A stretch of 64,000 nucleotides of DNA from Hyalella azteca. Its lineage: Eukaryota; Arthropoda; Malacostraca; Amphipoda; Hyalellidae. The translations under genes were made by a program, and so were the position numbers. Below the pieces are notes generated by a model. It made no database searches. It was given only the letters and a program-made list of their open reading frames with translations, and was not told the origin of the DNA. Shown here piece by piece: positions 11,601-23,600 of the stretch (its first letter is position 1; each line of letters begins with the position of its first letter). The DNA is taken from assembly GCF_000764305.2 (NCBI RefSeq), contig NW_025932734.1:241835-305834 (forward strand), in the 5' to 3' direction.

Positions 11601-14600
11601 CGAACATCACGTGCAGTGCGTATCCTCTCAACGCACTGGACACCATCAAGCCCAGTGGCGAGACAAGTGAGTTCTGGCGATACTCGAACGTATTTTTTTA
11701 TGTGGGATAATTTATTCAAAACAACAACTCCGTCAAAATTCAAAAGATTTATTGTGCCCAAATTCAGAACAGTAATTGAGTCAAAGCAACATGCAAATTA
11801 CCCCCGAAAATAATAAATGGAAGAAAATTGACATACCTGACGTCTCAGCTGTAATTTCTGAGAGCCAAGAACTATTGGTAGTCTCTGACTAAGAGATCTG
11901 ATTAATAACACGCAGGTACGACACCAGATATGTCTTCATCTCGTAATTTCATTAGGAGGCCTAACCATTGGCACGCGACCAGCCTATATTAAGCCGTCAT
12001 CAAATACTACATAACGCTATTTTCACGGTCTTATTGATAATACCCATTATCGATACTTTTTAATAATAATGTTGCTTGTGTTTTGGAAACACGACATTTC
12101 CATCAGTCTACCTGTTATCCAGTATGTGTGAAATGTTCAGAAGCAAGCCAATCAATTCTGAACATGAATCCTAAGTTTATAAGCGATATGAATTTAATTG
12201 ACAATGCTGCTCCACTCCTGTCTCCTCCAAAGACTGGAACTCTGCTTTGATGATCATCCTCAATGGAACCAAAGCCGAGCATCTTGATATGCTCGAGGGA
12301 GGCATCATCCAGCGCCTGCTCGAGGAGAAGTGGAAGACTTTTGCTCGAGTGAGTGATGCTGGTATTATATATATAGGGCAAACGAGTATATCTTATGACA
12401 AACAATAATACTAAGGCACAAATAAAGAAAAACAGAAACACGTTGTTTCAGAATTCGAGGCTTCTTTATATTGTCACAAGGAATCCATTTCGAATTAGTA
12501 TTCGCAAAGTTGATTTAAAATAATGAACGCAAAGTTTATCTAGAAGCACTTTTCAAAAAATATCTCTCTCAGCATTTCATTAATTGCCTCGTGGATGATG
12601 CCTATTGTTGAGTTAGAAAAAAACTTGAATATTTTTCCCTTCATATCTGTTTTATGTAATTTTTTTATGATAATAAGGTACCTACCATATTTTCCAGAAC
12701 ACTTGCGCAAGCATAGGGACGAAAAAAATGCTCTGTATTTATGAAAAAGTGGCCAGGTTGGAAGGTTGTGATAGAGCATTGAATTTATCTAACATCTGTC
12801 GAGTCAATTGTAATGCTAGATTCTGATAATAATTCGACGACTCATAACTGTATAACTGTAAAATGTAACTGCGCGGCTTCCATTACAAAGTCTAAAAACG
12901 CTCAAATTGTGTCCAAGCAGTGATAATAAAAAATTACGTGACACCCAACGACTGAAACCGGGGAACTGAAAATAGATTGAGAAAAATTTTCCTCGCTCAC
13001 CAACCTTTCTTATCAGGAGCAGCAATTGCCTCCATCTTGACAATTGGGCAGCGAGCAACGGAGCGTCTCGTCCGTCCTTTTGTTTCACCGGAAGGAAATT
13101 CTCGACAACGTCGTCGTCAAGCTTGCCATTACAGGGCCAGTTCTGCTCTGGCGCACACAACAAATATTTATTCCTCGGAAAAATTATTACTTTCTATTTC
13201 TGTGGATCAACATGCGAAGGTTGAAACTCTTTGCGTAAACTTGTCGACTTAACCAATTATAATCAAATCAATTATAAATAAACTAACAGCTATTTGTTTT
13301 AATTTCTGAGCATTTTGACTACGTATTACAAATAAAATTATCTATATACCTGCGTATTACCTGGCTTTCAAAAAGATCAAGCATGACATCTTAAACGGAC
13401 TGTAAGGCATTTCCCTTAGATCCATAGCGACTAGGAAAGTAATAACATTTGATTTCAGGAAACAGTCTGCAAGAGTAATATTACATTGCAAACAAGCATA
13501 GGAAAAAATTGTTATAAATCTTCTATTAAATTTTTCCATTGTTTATGGGCAGAACCAATTTCTGAAGCGTTTGGTCATCATGCTGCTGCAGCTGGTGACT
13601 CTGAGCACGACCATCTACCTGCGGCCCTGCTACTGCATCCCTGTGTCTGTGACGCTCGTAAGACCGACGTCCGCTCAATTACGTCAACAGATTACATCCA
13701 AAATTGAAATGTTTCGGAACAAATTTTGAATTTGACGGCTGTAGATTACTGTAAATGGATCCTGCTATTCATGAGAACTTTGTTCTTCAAAAGAATAAAG
13801 TAACTATAGAATGATTTAGATGAACGTGAAATTATCGAAGATCAGAATTGGTAAACATTGCAAGTTTGAACTGAAAGTTGTGACCTCCTCTCCTTCCAGG
13901 ATATTATAGAGAAATTTATTACAACAAAATCGAAACACAGAGATTCGTTGTTTAGAATTAATTCAGAACTTAGTAACATTTTTTCAATAGCTGTCAGAAA
14001 TGAAACAGGAATTAGACTATCATTACTCATATTGAAATGACTATTAAAAAAGTCGACTATAGAATTGAAGCAAGCTGCTTTTTTTCCTTTATAAAAATAT
14101 TTTGCTTACCCGTGACACATTTAATTTGAATCAAATTGAAATAAATTACTTTCCATCAATTCGTACGTTTTGCTTTGACTGTCGTAATAAAAGTTAACGA
14201 CGAACTCCTCTCAATAATCACTTACTTAGCTCATTTTTGGAGAGTGTATTCTTGTGTGCAATTTTCAGAGCCAGGATATTTTTCTTGCACTCGCATATAA
14301 TCTTACATCTGTACTAGGGGTTCCCCTCAAAATACTACTCAGCACATTATCAGAGAGATTATTAAATGTAATATTCCCTGCAAGAATATTATCTTGCTAC
14401 GTTGCACACCCAGGACTCGCCGGAGATGTACGAGCATCTGTACGAGGAATTCTTCGCGGTGGACTCGACCAACATCGTACGTTATTGCTTCGAGGCGCTC
14501 ACGCTCGTCGGGGTCATATGGTACACCTTCGTGCAGCAGGGCGAGGAGATCAAGAATCAAGGACTTAAGTCCTTCATGAAGGGCCTGGTGAATATTTCTT

Positions 14601-17600
14601 GATCTTATTGAAAAATAGCAGCAATATTTCTCTATGTAAAATAAAACTTATTTCCTTGAAGTGTGGATTAAGTAGTTAATCATTTATACAGGTTTGGTTG
14701 AAGACCAGAGCGTACTTTTTATTTACGATTTTCTTATTGTTCTTTTCGATAAGCCGAACGAAATTTCTAGCTGGAGCTTGGAGATCAAAAAGTAGATTAC
14801 CGAATGACATTTTATTGCAGTGCGGCGTTTCGAATACATCAATATTCATTATCAAGCAAGTGAACAGTTATTACAACGCTAAAAATTGAGATTTGGATAT
14901 GACATAAGTTCATACAAAAAGTATTGTAGATACGGTTCAAAATCGAAAATCAAATTAATCCGAGAATAATTTCAACGTCTTGACGAATCCCGCGGTTTGC
15001 AAATTGATAGCAGGAGACTCGTCCTTAATGATGAGAGCCTCCGCTATCAACAGTCTCGTAGTGTCGGGGCACCGCATGACGATGCTGGTGCAGGCCTCCA
15101 ACGTGGCACGGGTGATGGTCTCGTTGTGGGCCTCCCGCATATGGTACGGCTCAATGTCGTGCTAGTCAAACCGATGTAATTTACATTTTGGAGAAGTCTA
15201 CAACCTTCTTTCATACAGGAAAATTTGTAAACGACATTGGTTTCTTGTAGCGGCCCGGACTTTTTACATGGGTTGTTTTTCATGATCAAATTCTTGAATT
15301 CTCGAAACGTCGCACTGCAATAAAATGTCATTCGGTAATCTACTTTTTGATCTCCAAGCTCCAGCTAGAAATTTCGTTCGGCTTATCGAAAAGAACAATA
15401 AGAAAATCGTAAATAAAAATTACGCTCTGGTCTTCAACCAAACCTGTATAAATGAAGAACTTCTGCCTAACTACACTAATATTAAGTAGTTAATTGCATG
15501 TTTCTTTGTAAGGCAATTAATGAAAGACAAAAATTAAAAAAAAACTGTCTGCAGGACCAATGCCTGTACTCTATCTTTCATACGTCCAGAACAATCAGGT
15601 ATTGTGAATCTAAAACGTAATCGCTGGATTAGAGAACTCAAAAACTGGTGCTAGAAAACGAAATGGGAATTTGAAGCTTACATAGAAAATTATAAATATT
15701 CTAAAATCCTACCAAGCGACATGTCCCGTAGATTGAAAAATCAAAATTCAAAATATTCAAGCACGGATGTTTAAAACCCCAAAACTTTTTCTCAAACATG
15801 TCAAGCGTATGTTCGCTTAGCTCCTCTTAGACTGTTGACCACTACTGAAAATTGTCTTCGTATTTTCGGTGGCGGTAAGAAAACCATTCCATGGAGAATT
15901 TATGGTGCTCTGAGAACCTCTTTCTGCACCTATAATCCCGAGAACCTCCCAGGCCAACTTCAGCTCACTCTTTTTATTTGTCAGTTGAGAATTCATGACA
16001 CGACAATTGCCGCCGAACACAAACATGTTATGAGAAAAACTCTGAAATAGAAAAATAGAGATAAAGTCTGTTCTAAGAAAGAAAATAAAAAAATAATAAA
16101 TAATTTATCAAGAAAAAATAATAAAATAATGAAATCAAATAATACACGTTTCAAGCTAAAAAATATAATCAATAACACTTATTTACCTGTACGCTGTAAA
16201 ACACCTTTTTTTACTTTCACTTTTGGAATTTTTACAAATATAGCTGTAAATCTGCTAATGTGGTTCTATCAATTTACAATTGTGTTCGGTTATTGATTTC
16301 GTCATTACATATATACGTATATCTATTCTCATTTAAATTGTTCTTCAATTGATTGCACATGGATTTTATGGCAAATTTAGTTTGGACGTTAATCTAGTAA
16401 AGTAATCCCGCAGCAGAATTGGAGAAAAATAAGACCAATTGCGTATCTGGTGCAACCGAATGAATAAAATATAACTTGACATTTAGAATAATAGGTAACG
16501 AATTCATAACTTGGGAAACAGAAAAAGAAATTAATCTCATAAATTAAAATGGATTTAACAATTTATTACCATGCATATGGGTTTACTGTATTTTTAATAG
16601 ATGTTGAAAACTCGCTAAAGAATTATTTTTGCTTATGTTTGCAAAGAAAGTTGCGCCACATAATTTGGACATTACAGTTTATTGGCACATAAATATTAAA
16701 AAAATTGAAATAACTAAGAAATGCACCAGTATTTTGCATATTTTTTATCTGCTTCGAAGCATTTAAAACAAAAATAGGCAATTTTTCCATCGACTTCTTG
16801 AAAATTTTATAAAATTTCGATCTATTCCTGGAACATTCCTCCGTTGGGTGTTACTCGTCAAGCCTTCTTCTAATTAATGCCGTGCATTTTTCAATGATGT
16901 TTCACGGACCCCAGATTGCGTTCGTATTTATTCACAAAGTTTCCACAGGGATGCCCTCGGGAAATTGTCTCACAGATCTGCTATCTTCTCATCCGTGTTG
17001 TGCTTCCGTACAACCAGAATAGGAAGGTGTATGTTGTTAAAGGTGTATAATAGAACAATTACTGTTGGTTTCCGAATCGGATTATGGTCTTCAAGAAAGT
17101 GGCTTCATAACAGAAAATGATTCTCAAATAAGTTCATGTTTGTCAAATGTAATTTCCATCAATTCGCAAATTTCGATTATTTCTGTTTTTATTTTTTTGA
17201 AGATATAACATATAAACTAATCTTTGTTGTTGTCGAAGTTTGGAAGTCAACTTGAGGCCCTTCCCAACGGGTTTTTTAAAAATCAATAAGGCCTTCAAAC
17301 CAAAGTAAATTAATTTCAAGCAATGTTATATAATGTTGATAATAAGACAATTATTTAATATTTCAAACTTCAACGGTGTGAGATTTGTTATAAAATCACT
17401 GCATAGCCTAATAGTTCGAAGCTGTGAATTGTGGATTTTTATGCTGAACATCAATTGGCTTAGAACCTCATGAATTTACAGTGTATCGGAATGTTTGTAC
17501 TTTGCAAACGCAGTTTATGTCTTGTGCAGGGATTACTTTAATCTTTCTTCCATGAATTCCCAAAAATCACGGTTTCTGCGAAGAAATTAGTACATATTCA

Positions 17601-20600
17601 CTTGACATTTGCACAAGGAAAAACTACTAAAAACTTATAATTTTGCAACAGGCTGGTGACGCTCCGAAGTTCATCTTCCTGGTCTCGAACTTCTTGCTGC
17701 TGGCCTGCGTGCCGTGCAGGATCGCCTACTACCTCGCCGTGCGCCACGAACCTTCGGCGCGGGTCTGGGAGGACGGGCTGCTGGCGTACGCCTGTGCCGG
17801 GTCCTGGTTCATGATGATGTTCTTCGCGGGGTGAGAGATGCTCTGGTGCCGGGTCCTGGTTCATTATGATGTTCTTCGCGGGGTGAGTGATGTTCTTGTG
17901 CCGGGCCCTGGTTCATGATGATGTTCTTCGCGGGGTGGGTGATGTTCTGGTGCCGGGTCCTGATTCATGATGATGTTCTTCGCGGGGTGGGTGATGTTCT
18001 GGTGCCGGGTCCTGGTTCATGATGATGTTCTTCGCGGGGTGGGTGAAGTTCTGGTGCCGGGTCCTGGTTCATGATGATGTTCTTCGCGGGGTGAGTGATG
18101 TTCTGGTGCCGGGTCCTGGTTCATGATGATGTTCTTCGCGGGGTGAGTGATGTTCTGGTGCCGGGTCCTGGTTCATGATGTTCTTCGCGGGGTGAGTGAT
18201 GTTCTGGTGCCGTATACTAAGTTTATTATGATAATCGCCGCTTTCGATTATGTTTCTTATGCCATGAACTGGTTCAGGATGGTGATGGCTGCTAAGTTAC
18301 GCAGTTCTGTGTGCTGTTTTTGCTCATCATGAAGATATCTACAACAATAGTAACATTTATGCTGCAGATCTGTCTCAGACACAAAAAATATTTACCTCTA
18401 ACGCGTTTTTAAATCTCTGTACGAACCTCATTATAAATTCAAATTAAACCTATCATTGATTGACTTGAAGACTGAATCAACGACCATCATCGAACTGATG
18501 ACCTCCGTTAAAATTGTCGAGATTGTCGCTTCGAATCGCCTTCCCTGCTTCATTGAGAAGCTAAACCCTTGAATTTTTGCATTTCGAAAGTTCCTGTCAA
18601 TGACAGGCTTGGCTGTATTGAAAGCCTGCCATCTTCATACGGGTCCTGGGCTAAGGAAAGACTCAGCCTCTCACTGAGTCTTTCCTTAGCCTGTTGGCGC
18701 GGGAGTGATTGGTTATTTCGTCAGAAATACATTTCTTATGCAAACATACGTTATTTAAGCTAAGCATCGGTAAAGAGAAGCTGAAATGTAATTTTTGGCT
18801 TTTTAGCTGATATGTTGATTGTTTCATTTCGTTTGTAACAATCACAAGCAATAGGCGCTATGTTAAATTTGTTTACTCATATTTGACAGTTCATCACCAA
18901 CGGAATTGATGCTGCATGGGTGTTCTTGTTTAAATTTAAAAACTGGATGGATATTTTGCATATATGATAGCTTCGAAATGAGCAATAAAAGTACGCATAG
19001 CTTTATTTTACAGAGAAAAATTAATTGTAAAGAATAATTCAATGCCAATTTATCAATTGCGATGTAATTGCAAGTTTTGATAAACTCAGTCGAATACAAG
19101 CAGTAAAGCGAATGGCACAATACAACTAAAATTTTCATTCTGCATTCATTATTTCTTCAACTTGTATTGTCGCCCTCGATTATTTTTATGAGGGTTACGT
19201 GATCATGCTAAGTTAGTGTGAAAAATTTATTGAGGAGGTGAAAAGAATTTTTCAAGTACTTTGTGGAGCTCTGTTTTTTAATGAATGATTACGATTTTTC
19301 ATATTCCTTCATATCTCTGTAACATATACGGTAATTTATGGTCAATTTCAATAGTAAAGCTAAAATGCTCATGTTTATTATTTACTCTGAAGCAACTGTT
19401 TGGCCTGTATTAATCCAACGAAAATTTGTTACTAACATTAGAAAATTGTGATCATTAATAATCACAAGAAAATCCAAGCCCTTAAATTCAAGCGTTATTG
19501 TAAAAATCTAAAATTATACCTGAAAATTTTCTTTTTTTTCACCCAGGGCGCTAAAACTAACAGGACCTTTCGTAGTGATGATCTACAAGATGATCTCTGG
19601 CGACATGTTCACCTTCTCCATCATCTACGGCATCATGCTGCTGGGCTTCACTCAGGCCTTCTATTTCTTGTACAAGCGAAGCGTCATACCTGACAAAGAC
19701 AGCAAGTTTGTCACATATGGCACCACGTGGATGGCGCTCTTCCATATGACCCTGGGGGACTATGATGTAAGATCTTCCATATGACCCTGGGGGACTACGG
19801 TGTAATATCTTCCATATGACACTGGGGGACTATGATGTAAGATCTTCCATATGACACTGGGGGACTATCTACATTCTAGAAGGTATACTGACTTGGGGAC
19901 TATGATGTAAGATCTTCCATATGAAAATGGGGGACTACGATGTAAGATCTTCCATATGACACTGGGGGACTACGATGTAAGATATTTCATATGACACTGA
20001 GGGACTACGATGCGAGATATTCCATATGGCAACGAAAAATAACAACCTAAGGAGACTTCAGAGTAAGGTTTATCATGGAACGCACGTTGCAGCCCTAGTG
20101 ATCAGATCAACGCGTAGTTTTTCCGTCAAATCGTCTCGGAAACGGAGACTGATTAGACTTTAAAGACTTGATTTAAGATTGCTTAACTAAAATTTACATC
20201 TGTACCAAAACGCATTATTACATTTCGAAATTTTAACTGCTACAGATCGTGAACGACTATTCGCATCATGTACAATGATTCGATGATACAGTGACAGGCA
20301 ATTTAGCGTATGAGTAGTCCTGATAACGTTTATTTTTTCATCCCTATTATCATTTATCGTAAATACGACAGAGTTTCTATGGAGTTTCAATTACGCCGAA
20401 ACGGCTGCTCTGGTCTGCGGTGTTATTGTATAGCTGCATCGCTCCCAGGAAATTACCTCGAGATTACTGCTCGAAGCACCCCCAGCGATCGCTTCCTTGT
20501 CCATAAAATTCACCAGCTCACCACTTCCAACATCATCCTGGAACGAATTCTCTTGAAGGAAATCATGTTGTCTGCATCAGGCGATCTTAACGTCTTCTTT

Positions 20601-23600
20601 AACTATCATTAAATAGCGATCACGGTTGCGTTAGTCCTTATTTAAAAAATTAGCTTCCCACCGTATCGTTGAGCTCACGAAATAGATTCGTTTGTCAACG
20701 TCTGACGCTGGAGGGTCATCGAGGGAAGAGTAAATTGAACGGCTATACCACCCGAAAGTCCAATTTCAGTGTAGTTACTCTTTAGTGGTCATTTTGACAG
20801 GTATCACAAATTAACATTCGATCTTAACCGTTGACTGAAATTTTAACTTGCTTAAAACAATTTCACCTATAGACAATCAAGTAGAACATTTTCAAGCGAT
20901 TTAAGTACTGTTATGAGTATTTAAATCGCTTGAAAATATTTTTTCAAAATAATTTAAATTATTTTAAAAATGAACGTTATAAATTAAATCGAACTAAAAA
21001 GAGTGGTACCCAATTAAGGTTTAGTAAATCTGCTCTGTAATGCCTCCAACTTTCTAGACTGCCAAAATGAATTGGATAAGTCAGTAACATTTTCCTTTCA
21101 GTACGGAGCAATGAGTCAAAACATCTACAGCGCCCTGACAAAGTTCGTGTTCCTGGTGTTCACCATCATGTTACCCATCATGTTGCTGAACATGCTGATC
21201 GCCATGATGGGTAACACTTACTCCACCGTCATCTCCATGTCAGAAAAGGAGTGGGTCAAAGCTGTGAGTACCAGAAGTCAATTAGCGCTGGAAATGATAA
21301 TTAAAACCTTGTGAAGTCTATCTTAGCATTTAATTTGATAACCCAAACTATAACATCCTCCTCCTCTACAACAGAGTCATAATTTGCATGCTAATTTCAA
21401 TTCAGTCTTGCCTACCTGATTCAGCCGAGTTAATAAGGTGCCCTCTAAAGGAGGCAGCGCAGATCGCGTCTTATATCGTACCTTATTAAGCTTTGCCCCC
21501 AACATGGCGGCAGTGGGCCAAGATCGTGATCGCTCTTATCGTGCCTTATTAAGCTTTGCCCCCAACATGGCGGCAGTGGGCCAAGATCGTGATCGCTCTT
21601 ATCGTGCCTTATTAAGCTTTGCTCCCCAACATGGCGGCAGTGGGCCAAGATCGTGATCGCTCTTATCGTGCCTTATTAAGCTTTGCTCCCCAACATGGCG
21701 GCAGTGGGCCAAGATCGTGATCGCCCTGGAGCGAGCTGTACCCCAGGCGAAGGCTAAGGAGTTCCTGTACGTGTACAGCGTGCCTCTAGGGGGAGGGGGT
21801 GAGGAAGACGGGGGTGAGGAGAACCTTGGTGTTATGGTCATCAAATGCAAGGACAAGACTAAGGCCAAGCAGAGGAAAGGCGCCTTATCCAACTGGAAGG
21901 TTAGTTTTATTAACAGGCGAGAAATTTTAAGCAGTGAATACTGCCTGTATTATTTGAACCGTTTTCAATTTTTATTAATCTAACTTACACATTTCCTATA
22001 CACTTAAATTTCGCGTTCACTAAAGCTTATGTGCAAGTTTCTTGCCGACTTTGTTGCGGTTCAAGTTGATTCTGCTTGTTGCTTCCTGCTGTGTCGGGTT
22101 GAAAGGCATCAAAATTACTCTGATGACAAAAATTGAAATTAATAAGAATGCCCAAAAATTAATCCGTCGTCCCGAAAAATGAGCGACCCAATTTACCTCA
22201 TCAAATGAACTTGTCGATTGGGTTTGTAACGACGTGCCTTTAATCGACACCTTACGAAAAATTTATCTTTGTACGCATGTATTTGCCGGATAAGCAATAA
22301 AATGCACTCTTATTCAATGAAAAGTAATCAAAATTTTGCGTCTGATGTCATTTGAGCACACATGCGCTCCTTATGGTCATTCCGTTGTTTATCGAACGTA
22401 GACTTCAACATCGTAATGTTAACGTTTTATGTGAAGAAAATAGACTGTAAATAAAGTGCTTAAATAAATTTCCCATAGCAGTTTCAGGATGTATTTTTTT
22501 GACGCGGCGTAAGCACGCTCGTCAAAGGTTGGTCAGGCTAATTTTAATTGCTCTTGTGCAACTCTGTTGGAATATAAAAAAAACCTTATTGGAGCCAGGA
22601 AGTGGTGCGTAAATTTGTGAAGGAAATTAGACAGATATTTTAGATGGAATTTTTAATGCGAGGTAAATTGTATCAAATCGTACGTTATTTCGTATAATGA
22701 ACGTCAACCTAAGATTTGCGAGTTTAGTAAGTAAATTTCAGCATATAATGTAAAAAAATCTCATTTGAGCCGAAAACCTTGATTACACCGCCATGTATCG
22801 TATAAAAACGAATTTGTTATTGACAGTGGATAGAAAAATCGCGGAACAGAGATTGATCAAATAGATATCTTGTCTTCAATCAAAGAGATTGAAATGCTTG
22901 AATTCAAGCCATAGATCACTGGAATTCTAAACTACTAATATTAACTTAGAAGAGATACTTCTAACTTACCTGCAGTATTGACAATATTAGAGAATATTGC
23001 TAACACTTCCTCGCCAATAAGTTAAACATTTCCTCATAATATCATGAGATTTCCTTATTAAATAATAAGAAAACTTCTGCGTAAGTCAAGCCAAACATAT
23101 GGATTTCATTTCAGTCGGGAAAGAATATCTCCAACTTCCACGATATTGAAACAAACATCGCCATCGGACCTCGATGAAATCTTAACGACTGCAAGGCTTG
23201 GTCAATATTCCTCTAAATTTTTGCATGCAGAAACAAAGAAAAGTCGGGTTATTGCTGCGATTGTAAATAAAACTTTTTGGTTTTCTTGCAGCGCATCGAC
23301 AAGGAAGCGATAAACTGAATTTTTTGCAAGCATAAACAAAAAAAAAGTCCGCTTATTGCAAATAAAGTTCTTGAAAAAACCTGTTGGTTTTCTTGCAGCG
23401 CGTCGGCAAAGTAACAATAAAAGAATTAAAGCGTCGGGGCGTCACGGGAGAGTATCTGCGTCGGGAGATGTGGGGGCTCTGTAGTGCGCAGTCTACGCCT
23501 CTGCATGGGTGAGATATGGCCATACAATTATGTCAATCTTATTTGTCGTCCTTAATTATATTTTCTGCACAAATATTATATTATTAGAAAAAAATTAAAC

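Larger units (their letters stand above)
14588..17651 (+). other. Intron 9
   Basis: A 3.1 kb intron carrying a Penelope-like element (14681-15480). Positions 15500-17640 are AT-rich with small open frames (for example around 15835-16050) that I cannot match to any family. Confidence 0.6.

Noticed and set aside
13907..14404. Possible junction duplication at exon 9 acceptor
   Set aside because: Two segments about 100 bp apart are only loosely alike. I could not exclude chance, so I did not count it with the other arrays.
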